In this document: positions 34,557 through 42,285 of the stretch, piece after piece | Position numbering within the stretch: the stretch's first letter is position 1 | Layout: every line of letters starts with the position of its first letter | Assembly (NCBI GenBank): GCA_934699705.1 | Contig: CAKUXD010000012.1 | Coordinates: 1-47,702 of the forward strand | Reading direction: 5' to 3' | DNA: 47,702 nt | Source of the DNA: an uncultured Candidatus Melainabacteria bacterium | GTDB taxonomy: Bacteria; Cyanobacteriota; Vampirovibrionia; Gastranaerophilales; Gastranaerophilaceae | Position numbers and translations under genes: made by a program | Notes under the pieces: generated by a model | Told to the model about the DNA's origin: nothing | Databases searched by the model: none | What the model saw: the letters and a program-made list of their open reading frames with translations, nothing else

Positions 34557-35191
34557 TGCGAAACGATTATTATTCAAATTCAAAAGACTATATTAATAGA
34601 TGGGTGGTTTCTTATGCAGATTTAGTAACCATGCTTTTGGCTTTGTTCATGGTTTTGTTTGCAGTATCGCAAAATGTTACGAAATATCAAGCAAAAATGA
34701 TTGCCGAACATCGTATTCAAATCCCTGTTGAGTCGCCAATGGTGCAAATTGAGGGCTTAGAAGAATTAAAAGAACTTTTTGATGAAAATATTTCGCAATC
34801 TGAGAATATAAAATACTTAAAAGATAGCAGAGGACTGATTATTAGGCTAAATAATTCGGTGCTTTTTGATGAAGGTTCTGCTATAATTAAAAAAGATGCA
34901 TTGAAAACAGTTGATGAAATTATAGATACAATTTCAAAAGTTGATAACAATGTTATGGTAGAAGGTCATACGGATTCAACTCCGATAAGCAATGAAAAAT
35001 ATCCTTCAAATTGGGAGTTATCAACTGCCAGAGCAACAAATATTATTGCATATATGCTTTCTACTAAGAAAATTCAACCGAATAGACTTTCTGCTGTTGG
35101 TTATGGAGAATTTATGCCAATTGCAGATAATACATCAATTGGTGGAAGATTATTAAACCGCAGAGTTGATATAATTATTTTGAAAAAGTAA
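34556..35191 (+). CDS. motB: Flagellar motor stator protein MotB
   Basis: 211 residues, GTG start overlapping the motA stop by one base. One membrane helix (about 16-38) carries the ion-binding Asp of SYADLVTMLLALFMVLFAV. Residues about 75-210 are the OmpA-like peptidoglycan-binding domain (VEGHTDSTPISN, NWELSTARA, AVGYGEFMP, NRRVDI). It is shorter than E. coli MotB and close to the Gram-positive length. It forms the stator with MotA. Confidence 0.94.
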   Translation: MRNDYYSNSKDYINRWVVSYADLVTMLLALFMVLFAVSQNVTKYQAKMIAEHRIQIPVESPMVQIEGLEELKELFDENISQSENIKYLKDSRGLIIRLNNSVLFDEGSAIIKKDALKTVDEIIDTISKVDNNVMVEGHTDSTPISNEKYPSNWELSTARATNIIAYMLSTKKIQPNRLSAVGYGEFMPIADNTSIGGRLLNRRVDIIILKK

Positions 35192-35206
35192 TAATTGGAG
35201 AATAAT

Positions 35207-35839
35207 ATGGCTAAACCAAATCAAACTAAAGATATGAAACCAAAAGAAAATGACGAATTAGTAAAAGTTCCGATTGATAACAATTTGAAATTAGTTTTAA
35301 TTAACATTATTTCAACAATTTTAATTTGTGTCTTGTTAATTGGAGTTAATTACCTATTGCAAGAAAATCTTTTAAATAAAAAATTAAGTGCAATTACAAC
35401 TTCAGAAAATTCTGATGAGGATAATGTTCCTCAAAATGAAGAAGAAGTTCAAAAAGGTATTATTGTTGACTTAGGAGATTTTATTTTAAATCTTAGTGAT
35501 CCAAGTCAAAAGAAATATTTGAAGGTTAATGTTGCATTAGAGCTTTCAAGAATACCAACTGACCCAGATTTTAGTAAACCACAAGAAGAAAAATCTGGCG
35601 GTCATGGTTCTTCTGATGACAACGACCCTATGAAGTTAATAGAAGCAGAAATGGCTCAATATAAGCCTGCAATTAGAGATGCGGTTATTTCGAATTTCTC
35701 AAGTAAAACTGCTGATGAAGTCTCAACTACTGCTGGTAAAGAACTTGTAAAAGAACAAATTACAGAAGATGTTAACGCAATATTTGCAGGCGAAAGAGAA
35801 GTTATCAGAGTAAACTTCGGTCAATTTATTATTCAGTAA
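35207..35839 (+). CDS. fliL: Flagellar basal body-associated protein FliL
   Basis: 210 residues from the ATG at 35207, chosen because GGAG lies six bases upstream; a TTG at 35195 would add four residues. One N-terminal membrane helix (about 25-46), an acidic linker, then the periplasmic FliL domain (GIIVDLGDFILNLSDPSQKKYLKVNVALEL at about 87-116 and RVNFGQFIIQ at the end). A Gly/Ser/Asp-rich insert lies near 128-143. FliL supports the stator. It lies between motB and fliM in one operon. Confidence 0.9.
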   Translation: MAKPNQTKDMKPKENDELVKVPIDNNLKLVLINIISTILICVLLIGVNYLLQENLLNKKLSAITTSENSDEDNVPQNEEEVQKGIIVDLGDFILNLSDPSQKKYLKVNVALELSRIPTDPDFSKPQEEKSGGHGSSDDNDPMKLIEAEMAQYKPAIRDAVISNFSSKTADEVSTTAGKELVKEQITEDVNAIFAGEREVIRVNFGQFIIQ

Positions 35840-35848
35840 TGAGGTAAA

Positions 35849-36868
35849 ATGTCAGATTATCAACAAAGTTCTAATAATTTATATTCAGGAAATTCCTACA
35901 ATTCGGGAATTTCCAATTCTGGCAGTAAAAATTCTGATGATGAATACAAAAAAGGGTACAAATTATATAACTTTAGAAGACCTGATAAATTTTCAAAAGA
36001 ACATTTAAGAGCGTTACAAGATGTGCATAGAGAATTTTCAAGACAATTATCTCTTGTCTTGACTGCTTATTTGCGTATGCGTATTGAAATTGAAGTTGTT
36101 TCCACAGACCAACTTACGTATGATGAATTTATACGTTCGATGCCATCACCTATGACTATTGGTATTTTTGAGTTAAATCCACTTCCTGGGCAAATTTTAC
36201 TTGGTATAAGTTTTGAAATTCTATCTTGTATTGTAGACCGTATGCTAGGTGGTTTGGGTTTAAGCGAATATAAACAAAGAGAATTAACAGATATTGAAGA
36301 AGCTCTTGCTAAAAAAGTTATTGAGCGTATTGTTAAGAATTTGGAAAGTTCTTGGAGTAACATTATTCCAGTTCAAGGTAATGTTGTAGGCTTGGATAAT
36401 AATTATCAAATGGTTCAAGTTGCATCAACAGGTGAAATTGTGGCATTGATTACCTTTGAAATTCAGGTTGCAGGTAAATACTTTGGTTTAATGTCCTTGT
36501 GTTTCCCATATCCAGTTTTGGAAACAGTTTTGGCAAATTTATCTACTCAACATATTTTCCAAACAAAAGGTATTATCGCAACGACTGAAGAACGTCAAAA
36601 AATGATTCAAAAATTAAACACTTCAAACGTTGATTTGAGCGTAATTTTAGGAACTACCGATATTTTACTTGAGGAATTTTTGGATTTAAAAGAAGGCGAT
36701 ATTATTAAACTTGATACAAAAACGACTGATGATTTGATTGTAAAAGTAAACGGTGAAAAGAAATATTTTGCTCGCCCAGGTACAGTAGAAGAAAATGTAA
36801 GCGTTAAAATTACTGAGGTTTACGACCATCAACAAGATTTATTAAAACACTATTATGATAAAAAATAA
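35849..36868 (+). CDS. fliM: Flagellar motor switch protein FliM
   Basis: C-ring switch protein, 339 residues. The middle domain starts at about 42 (YNFRRPDKFSKEHLRALQDVHREF) and has the typical GxxG core in FELNPLPGQILLGISFEI and DRMLGGLG. The C-terminal SpoA-like domain lies at about 260-330 (LKEGDIIKLDTK, KKYFARPGTVEENVSVKI). The N-terminal about 35 residues are Ser/Asn/Gly-rich and lack the LSQ(D/E)EIDALL peptide that binds phospho-CheY in most FliM proteins. It is preceded by a GAGG RBS. Confidence 0.94.
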   Translation: MSDYQQSSNNLYSGNSYNSGISNSGSKNSDDEYKKGYKLYNFRRPDKFSKEHLRALQDVHREFSRQLSLVLTAYLRMRIEIEVVSTDQLTYDEFIRSMPSPMTIGIFELNPLPGQILLGISFEILSCIVDRMLGGLGLSEYKQRELTDIEEALAKKVIERIVKNLESSWSNIIPVQGNVVGLDNNYQMVQVASTGEIVALITFEIQVAGKYFGLMSLCFPYPVLETVLANLSTQHIFQTKGIIATTEERQKMIQKLNTSNVDLSVILGTTDILLEEFLDLKEGDIIKLDTKTTDDLIVKVNGEKKYFARPGTVEENVSVKITEVYDHQQDLLKHYYDKK

Positions 36869-36882
36869 GAAAGGATTCATTA

Positions 36883-37455
36883 ATGTTTGAAAATGATGAC
36901 GATATTGAAAACTTCAATCCATTAGATGATTCAGCTTCTGATTCAGACTTGGATTTTACTGAAAATTTCAAAGATGCTAAGGAAGAGCAACCTGAAATTA
37001 TAATGTCTGATGATGACGCAAATGTTAATTCTGATATTGATATGGATAATATTTTTGCGGATATACCTCCAATGCCAGAAGAAGAAATTCCTCAGGAAGA
37101 TGATGCACATGTTCCAAGTGGTGATGAAACAGTTACTGTGCAACCTGTAAAATTTCCTTCTTTTGATGATGCTCAAAGCGCTTCAGGTAATGCGTCTAAA
37201 AATTTGGATAACTTGTTAGATATTAAACTTCAATTGACTGTTGAATTAGGTCGAACAACATTACCAGTTAAAAAAGTTCTTGAACTGACTAGAGGTTCAA
37301 TTATTGAGTTGGAAAAAATTGCAGGTGAACCTGTTGAACTTTACGCAAATGGAAAATTGATTGCGCATGGCGAAGTTGTTGTTATTGAAGATAATTTCGG
37401 TTTAAGAATTACAAGTATGACAGAGCCAGAAAACAGATTGAACGGTCTTCAATAA
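36883..37455 (+). CDS. fliN: Flagellar motor switch protein FliN with acidic N-terminal extension
   Basis: 190 residues. The C-terminal SpoA domain (about 110-187: LLDIKLQLTVELGRTTLPVKKVLELTRGSIIELEK, GEPVELYANGKLIAHGEVV) is standard FliN. The first about 105 residues are highly acidic, with many Asp and Glu and no predicted fold, and do not match the CheC-like domain of FliY. It completes the motA-motB-fliL-fliM-fliN operon with a 14-base gap behind fliM. Confidence 0.92.
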   Translation: MFENDDDIENFNPLDDSASDSDLDFTENFKDAKEEQPEIIMSDDDANVNSDIDMDNIFADIPPMPEEEIPQEDDAHVPSGDETVTVQPVKFPSFDDAQSASGNASKNLDNLLDIKLQLTVELGRTTLPVKKVLELTRGSIIELEKIAGEPVELYANGKLIAHGEVVVIEDNFGLRITSMTEPENRLNGLQ

Positions 37456-37461
37456 AAGTAC

Positions 37462-37490
37462 TTGAAATTAAAATTTGTTTATGGCAGAAT
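37462..37490 (+). promoter_or_regulatory. Promoter of tRNA-Met
   Basis: TTGAAA (37462-37467) and CAGAAT (37485-37490) are 17 bases apart. Transcription would start near 37497, about 20 bases before the mature tRNA. Confidence 0.5.
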
Positions 37491-37519
37491 GAAATAAGAA
37501 TTTAATAGTGAATTAAAAT

Positions 37520-37593
37520 GGCAAGATAGCTCAGCTGGTGAGAGCGCTCGGCTCATACCCGGGAGGTCCTCGGTTCGATCCCGAGTCTTGCTA
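37520..37593 (+). tRNA. tRNA-Met (anticodon CAU, probably elongator)
   Basis: The acceptor GGCAAGA pairs with UCUUGCU, leaving a G-U pair at the end. The D stem is GCUC/GAGC. The anticodon stem CUCGG/CCGGG has loop CUCAUAC and anticodon CAU at 37554-37556. The T stem is CUCGG/CCGAG, the discriminator is A, and CCA is not encoded. The anticodon stem lacks the three consecutive G-C pairs of an initiator. tRNA-Ile with modified CAU cannot be excluded. Its 3' end is repeated downstream. Confidence 0.9.
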
Positions 37594-37721
37594 TTTTTGT
37601 TGTGAATAGGACCTCACTGGTTGTTTTCACTTCGTTCAACCCCTCTCGTAAAAACAATTATTAATTGTTTTTACTCGGCAGAGTCCGAGAGGTTCGGTTC
37701 GATCCCGAGTCTTGCTATTTT
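37564..37721 (+). repeat. Repeat unit A of the tRNA-Met 3'-end array (first copy)
   Basis: Runs from the variable loop of tRNA-Met through a spacer to a second copy of the tRNA 3' end. It is matched over 158 bases with six differences by unit A' at 37816-37973. It contains a perfect hairpin, GTAAAAACAATT / AATTGTTTTTAC (loop ATT), enclosed by CCTCTCG/CGAGAGG. AGGTCCT in the tRNA and AGGACCT at 37608-37614 are also complementary. Confidence 0.9.
37695..37717 (+). pseudogene. tRNA-Met 3'-end copy 1
   Basis: Repeats the T-arm and acceptor 3' strand of tRNA-Met exactly (CGGTTCGATCCC through TTGCTA), 124 bases after the tRNA's own. It is followed by the same T run. No 5' half of a tRNA is present. 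Confidence 0.85.
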
Positions 37722-37815
37722 TTGTTATTTGCTCCCGTGTAATCGCCTCGCGCTGCGCTCGTCTTTCTCCATTTTAACTTGACATTTAGTCAACTTAAAA
37801 CGGAGTCCTTCCGTT
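37722..37815 (+). repeat. Spacer B of the tRNA-Met array
   Basis: A single-copy spacer between two A units. It carries a GC-rich partial palindrome CTCGCGCTGCGCTCG and a long imperfect hairpin, CTCCATTTTAACTTGAC against GTCAACTTAAAACGGAG (two mismatches). AACGGA/TCCGTT gives an alternative fold. No coding frame is seen. Confidence 0.7.
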
Positions 37816-37822
37816 AGGTCCT

Positions 37823-37845
37823 CGGTTCGATCCCGAGTCTTGCTA
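37823..37845 (+). pseudogene. tRNA-Met 3'-end copy 2
   Basis: An exact copy of the tRNA-Met 3' end, including the preceding AGGTCCT of the variable loop, 128 bases after copy 1 and followed by TTTTT. Confidence 0.85.
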
Positions 37846-37946
37846 TTTTTGTTGTGAATAGGACCTCACTGGTTGTTTTCATTTTGTTCAAACCCTCTCG
37901 TGAAAACAATTATTAATTGTTTTCACTCGGCAGAGTCCGAGAGGTT

Positions 37947-37969
37947 CGGTTCAATCCCGAGTCTTGCTA
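37947..37969 (+). pseudogene. tRNA-Met 3'-end copy 3
   Basis: A copy of the tRNA-Met 3' end with one change (CGGTTCAATCCC), 124 bases after copy 2. It ends the array; unique AT-rich DNA without genes follows to 38135. Confidence 0.85.
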
Positions 37970-38135
37970 TTTTTAGTTTAATTTTGTATCTTACTATTAA
38001 AGTACATTTGATTTATAAAGGTAATCTGCTTTAACGAGTAGCACATTTTGATTAAAGGACTTCAAAGAGGTAAAAAGAAAAGTTCAAATTCATAATAAAT
38101 TTAAACCTTCCTTTTTTCTTCTTTTAAAAATAAAC

Positions 38136-39671
38136 CTATCCTAAAATTGCTTTTAAATCCTCTTTTGCAGTTGTAATCGGTTTTATCTTGAATTTATCAA
38201 CCAATATATTTAACACATTAGCTGAAACGAATGCAGGTAATGTTGGTCCTAGTCTTATATTTTCAATTCCTAAATATAACAACGTTAATAAAACACAAAC
38301 TGCTTTTTGCTCGTACCAAGATAAAATTAAAGATAATGGTAATTCGTTTACAGAACAATTAAATGCTTTTGATAATTCAACAGCAACCTTTATTGCAGAA
38401 TAAGCATCGTTACATTGTCCCATATCTAAAAGTCTAGGGATTCCATTTATTTCGCCTAAATCTAAATCGTTAAATCTATATTTTCCGCAAGCTAATGTTA
38501 AAATAAGTGTGTTTTTCGGTGTTTCTTTTACAAATTCTGTATAATAGTTACGACCTGTTTTTGCTCCATCACAACCACCAACTAAGAAAATATGTTTCAA
38601 TTCACCAGATTTTACTGCATCTATAACTTTATCTGCTACCGATAAAACTGTATTATGGCCAAATCCAACAGTTAATGTATTTCCTCCATTAATTCCTGTA
38701 TTTTTTTGTGTTTCCTTGTAACCACCTAATTTCAAGGATTTTTCTATAATGATTGAAAAATCTTTATCTTCGCCGATATGTTCCATTTCTGGATATCTTA
38801 CAACTGAGGTTGTAAAGACTCTATCTTTATAACTGTCTTTTACTGGCATAATACAGTTTGTTGTGAATAAAATTGGCGCTGGAATATTTTCAAATTCTTT
38901 TTGTTGATTTTGCCAGGCTGTTCCAAAATTACCTTTCAAATGTGGGTATTTTTTTAATTCTGGGTATGCATGACAAGGTAACATTTCTCCATGTGTATAA
39001 ATATTTATTCCTTTATCTTTTGTCTGTTCTAGTAACAAAGCTAAATCATGTAAGTCATGTCCTGTTATAACAATAAAAGGTCCTGCTTCAATTTCTGTTG
39101 AAACTTTTGTTGGTACAGGATTTCCATAAGTTTCAGTGTTAGCTTTATCTAAAAGCTCCATACATTTCAAATTAATTTCACCTGTTTTTAAAACAAGTTG
39201 TAAAAGTTCGTCTGTTGATAAATCTTTTGAAATACCTTGCAAGGCTTCAAAAAAGAATTTATCTACTATTTCATCTGTATAATTCAAAGCCCTTGCGTGA
39301 TGAGCATAAGCAGCAGTACCTTTTAAACCAAATAAAATTAATGATTTTAAGCTTCTGATATCTTCATTACATTCCCATACTTCTTTAATATCAAAGTGAT
39401 TTTTACAAGTATTTTTTTCTGATAATTCATTTATCAAATTCTTTATAGACTTATTATCAAAATTTACGTTAGTAATAGTTGTAAACAATGCGTTTACAAT
39501 TAATTCTGTATTATCTTTTGAATAATCAACACAATTTGCAAATTCGATAGTTTTATTTGTTAATTCATCTTGAAGATTTGCAGTATCAAAAGTTTTTCCG
39601 CAAACACCTTGTATTGTACAACCTTCACCTTTAGCTGTCTGCTCGCATTGAAAACAAAACATTTTATTCAT
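38136..39671 (-). CDS. hcp: Hydroxylamine reductase / hybrid-cluster protein Hcp
   Basis: 511 residues. The N-terminal cluster ligands are C6-x2-C9-x8-C18-x5-C24 (CFQCEQTAKGEGCTIQGVCG), the pattern of Hcp from anaerobes. Later landmarks include GTAAYAHHARAL, ITGHDLHDL, HGEMLPCHAYPEL, TTNCIMPV, GGCDGAKTGRNYYTEF and GIENIRLGPTLPAFVS, which hold the hybrid-cluster ligands. It reduces NO or hydroxylamine and protects against nitrosative stress. It is shorter than Desulfovibrio Hcp by a few tens of residues. It is divergent from a Crp/Fnr regulator. The RBS is AAGGAGAA. Confidence 0.95.
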   Translation of the reverse strand: MNKMFCFQCEQTAKGEGCTIQGVCGKTFDTANLQDELTNKTIEFANCVDYSKDNTELIVNALFTTITNVNFDNKSIKNLINELSEKNTCKNHFDIKEVWECNEDIRSLKSLILFGLKGTAAYAHHARALNYTDEIVDKFFFEALQGISKDLSTDELLQLVLKTGEINLKCMELLDKANTETYGNPVPTKVSTEIEAGPFIVITGHDLHDLALLLEQTKDKGINIYTHGEMLPCHAYPELKKYPHLKGNFGTAWQNQQKEFENIPAPILFTTNCIMPVKDSYKDRVFTTSVVRYPEMEHIGEDKDFSIIIEKSLKLGGYKETQKNTGINGGNTLTVGFGHNTVLSVADKVIDAVKSGELKHIFLVGGCDGAKTGRNYYTEFVKETPKNTLILTLACGKYRFNDLDLGEINGIPRLLDMGQCNDAYSAIKVAVELSKAFNCSVNELPLSLILSWYEQKAVCVLLTLLYLGIENIRLGPTLPAFVSANVLNILVDKFKIKPITTAKEDLKAILG

Positions 39672-39755
39672 CTTTAATTCTCCTTTACTTTTACCTATAT
39701 TTAATTTATATTACTTTAACAAACAAATATGTTGGAAATCCCACAGAAAGGTAAA

Positions 39756-40412
39756 ATGGAAGAACTAATTAAGAATTTAGAAGAGTGTATTTTGTTTAAG
39801 AATATAGAAAATTCTCAAATTTTGCCCTTGTTAAACTGTTTAGAATATAAAATTAAGGAATATAAAAAAAATCAATTAGTTTTTCAAAATGGCTGTAAAA
39901 CTAACAAAGGCGGAATTGTATTAAATGGAGCATTGCAAATTGTTCAATATGATTACTTTGGCAATCGTTCAATTTTATCAAGAATTGAAGAAAATCAACT
40001 ATTTGGAATTTCCTACTCTTTATGTAATTTAGCATTACCAATATGCATTGAAGCTTCAACAGAAAGTGTGATTTTATTTATAAATGCAAATAAAATTACA
40101 ACTCCTTGCAAAAAATTATGTCAAAATCACATAGTTTTAATGAATAATCTTTTAAACATTTTAGCAAGAAAAAATGTAAATCTTAATCAAAAAATAGAAT
40201 GTTTATCTAAAAGAACAACAAGAGAAAAAATTCTAAATTATCTTACACAAAAATCAATTGAAAATAATTCAAAAACTTTTAATATCCCCCATGATAGGCA
40301 AGGTTTGGCAGATTATTTATGCGTGGAAAGATCGGCGATGTCTGCTGAAATCACTAAACTTCAAAAAGAGGGGCTTATAAAGACTAGAAAAAATTATTTT
40401 GAAATTTACTAA
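39756..40412 (+). CDS. Crp/Fnr-family regulator, probable regulator of hcp
   Basis: 218 residues from the ATG at 39756, preferred for its AAAGGT RBS; an ATG at 39729 would add nine residues. A cyclic-nucleotide-type beta barrel (about 20-120) is followed by the dimer helix and a C-terminal HTH (RQGLADYLCVERSAMSAEITKLQKEGLI). No N-terminal Fnr Cys cluster is seen, so it is not a classical oxygen-sensing FNR. Divergence from hcp suggests it controls hcp in response to NO, like HcpR-type regulators. I see no clear palindromic operator in the AT-rich gap. Confidence 0.85.
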   Translation: MEELIKNLEECILFKNIENSQILPLLNCLEYKIKEYKKNQLVFQNGCKTNKGGIVLNGALQIVQYDYFGNRSILSRIEENQLFGISYSLCNLALPICIEASTESVILFINANKITTPCKKLCQNHIVLMNNLLNILARKNVNLNQKIECLSKRTTREKILNYLTQKSIENNSKTFNIPHDRQGLADYLCVERSAMSAEITKLQKEGLIKTRKNYFEIY

Positions 40413-40492
40413 ATTATATTTTATAAATAGACCATACATTGGAATATCTAGTGTTGTGCTTGTCTTGTTAACTATAAAATATAAGTTTTCTG

Positions 40493-40501
40493 TGTTATAA
40501 T
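40493..40501 (+). promoter_or_regulatory. Extended -10 promoter of the glycosyltransferase gene
   Basis: TGTTATAAT is an extended -10 element, 20 bases before the start codon. No good -35 is seen. Confidence 0.45.
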
Positions 40502-40521
40502 TTTTATAGTGAAGGTATTGT

Positions 40522-41490
40522 ATGTCTTTTTTTATACAAAAAAATATTAAAAATTTAAAATACAAGTTTATAAAATTTTATGCTTATAAAAGTGTTAAAT
40601 TAAGATCTTTTTTGCTTAAATTAAAAGGTGAAAAAAGACTTGCAGAACGTTATAAGTCGTATTCTCATGAAAAATTATGTTCATACAAATTAAAAAATAC
40701 AAAATGGGGCTGTTCTTATTCTGTTTTTGATGGTGTAGAACTCTTAGAACGCAGTCTAAAATCAATTCGTGGGGCTTGTAATTATATCAATGTTGTATAT
40801 TCTGACGTATCTTGGTATGGTAAAAAGTCAGATGAACCGATATTACCAGTTTTAGAAGATTTAAAAGAAAAAAAATTAATTGATGAAATTATTTTTTATG
40901 AACCAGATTTGAATTTATCAGCAGGTGAAAATGAGTTGAAAAAACGTAATTTGGGGCTGAAATATGCAAAAAAAGCAGATGTCGATTACTTTATGACTAT
41001 TGATGTTGATGAATTTTATTTGCAGGAAGAAATGGAAATTGCAAAAAGAAAAATAATTGCTTTGGGTATAACTCATTCCTTCTGCAACATAATTGACTAC
41101 TTTGTTTTGCCTGTTTTTGCGTATAGAACATCTAAAAATTGTGTTTCTTTTTTTTCTAAGTTGAATTGGAATAGTGTTCTAAAATTAAATGAAAAAACGA
41201 TTACTCTTGTTGATCCAACTCGTCAAATGAGTGATTGTTTTAAATCAAAGTATTATTTATTATTATGTGTTGAAATGCATCATATGGCGCTTATCCGTAA
41301 AAATGTTATTTCAAAATTTAGAAATTCTTCGGCAAGCATATATTTAGAAGGATTGAATTCTCTTGATAAATTGATTAAAAATGATTTAAAAGATGTTTTT
41401 AGGACTAATGATTTGTTTAATCTAAAAGATTTGGCTCAAAAACTTTTGCGCAAACAAACTGATACTAACTTTGATTTTGATAGTGTTTAA
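40522..41490 (+). CDS. GT-A type glycosyltransferase
   Basis: 322 residues, soluble. After a basic N-terminus (1-55) a GT-A Rossmann-like domain begins with WGCSYSVFDGVELLERSLKS. The metal-binding DxD motif is in TIDVDEFYLQEE (D161, D163). This resembles family-2-type or glycan-modifying transferases that process lipopolysaccharide or capsule. Donor and acceptor are unknown. It is a stand-alone gene, so there is no sugar-pathway context. Its end is 3 bases from the stop of the convergent membrane protein gene. Confidence 0.75.
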   Translation: MSFFIQKNIKNLKYKFIKFYAYKSVKLRSFLLKLKGEKRLAERYKSYSHEKLCSYKLKNTKWGCSYSVFDGVELLERSLKSIRGACNYINVVYSDVSWYGKKSDEPILPVLEDLKEKKLIDEIIFYEPDLNLSAGENELKKRNLGLKYAKKADVDYFMTIDVDEFYLQEEMEIAKRKIIALGITHSFCNIIDYFVLPVFAYRTSKNCVSFFSKLNWNSVLKLNEKTITLVDPTRQMSDCFKSKYYLLLCVEMHHMALIRKNVISKFRNSSASIYLEGLNSLDKLIKNDLKDVFRTNDLFNLKDLAQKLLRKQTDTNFDFDSV

Positions 41491-41493
41491 TTG

Positions 41494-42114
41494 TTATTTC
41501 AATAAAGCTAATACTGCAAAGTAGTGTAAAATTGCGCCAACAAGTACAAATAAGTGCCAAATTGAGTGCATAAATGTAATCTTTTTTAATAAGTAAAAGA
41601 TACAGCCAAAAGAAAATGCAACGCCACCTGCAAGTAAATAATATACAGATACTGGATTATACGCCCACATTCTGAACATTAAGAATAGTGATAACCAGCC
41701 CATAACTAAGTACAAGGCAGTATTTAGATATTTAAATTTAAGTGTAATACAAGAAAAGACAATACCCATAACTGCTAAATACCAGGTCATTGCAAGTAAA
41801 GCTACTGAATGAGGAAATGGCACTACTAATAATAAAATTGGAGTGTATGTTCCTGCAATTAGTAAAAATATTGCAGAATGGTCAATTTTTCTGAAAACCT
41901 TTTTTGCGGTTTCGTTTACCATTGCATGATAACATGTGGAAGATTGGAATAATAAGAACATTGTTGCGCCATATATTGCAGTAGATGCTGTTTCTGTCGG
42001 AGTATTAGAGGTTACAACAAGGATTACTAGTCCATAAATTGATAACAAAGTTCCGATTGCGTGAGAAAAAGCGTTTGCAAATTCTTCGAGTGGTGAATAT
42101 TTAATTTCTTCCAT
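41494..42114 (-). CDS. Hemolysin III/PAQR family membrane protein
   Basis: 206 residues with seven predicted membrane helices. The three PAQR motifs are visible: EEFANAFSHAIG (E-x2-N-x3-H type) near the N-terminus, SSTCYH in the middle and HSIWHLFVLVGAILH at the C-terminal end. Family members are putative metal-dependent lipid hydrolases (ceramidase-like fold). The name hemolysin is historical and does not imply toxicity. Confidence 0.92.
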   Translation of the reverse strand: MEEIKYSPLEEFANAFSHAIGTLLSIYGLVILVVTSNTPTETASTAIYGATMFLLFQSSTCYHAMVNETAKKVFRKIDHSAIFLLIAGTYTPILLLVVPFPHSVALLAMTWYLAVMGIVFSCITLKFKYLNTALYLVMGWLSLFLMFRMWAYNPVSVYYLLAGGVAFSFGCIFYLLKKITFMHSIWHLFVLVGAILHYFAVLALLK

Positions 42115-42249
42115 TATAATTTTCCTTAATTTGTTTCAACCATATTATCGTATGTTTAAAAAGTCTTGTATAGAGATTTCTAATAAAAATTTACACTATC
42201 TGATATTTAAAAAAAGTACATCTAGTCTGAATTACAAGTTGTTTTTTAT

Positions 42250-42285
42250 AAAAAAAACAGAAATTAATCAGATGATTAATTTCTG
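42250..42285 (-). terminator. Intrinsic terminator overlapping the end of the Cys-rich gene
   Basis: CAGAAATTAATC (42258-42269) and GATTAATTTCTG (42274-42285) form a perfect 12-bp stem with a 4-base loop, followed on the minus strand by about eight T. The stem contains the stop codon of the gene it ends. Confidence 0.85.

Larger units (their letters stand above)
37816..37973 (+). repeat. Repeat unit A' of the tRNA-Met 3'-end array (second copy)
   Basis: The second copy of unit A, 252 bases downstream. The inner hairpin is again perfect, GTGAAAACAATT / AATTGTTTTCAC. Relative to unit A, A became G on one arm and T became C on the other, a compensatory pair. The remaining differences are in the loop region, the spacer and one T-loop base. 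Confidence 0.9.

Noticed and set aside
37695..37969. Further complete tRNA genes in the array
   Set aside because: Only the T-arm and acceptor 3' strand recur; no matching 5' half, D arm or anticodon arm can be found.
37520..37973. CRISPR array interpretation of the regular repeats
   Set aside because: Repeats are copies of a tRNA 3' end, spacers are about 100 bases and two of three are the same; no cas genes are present.
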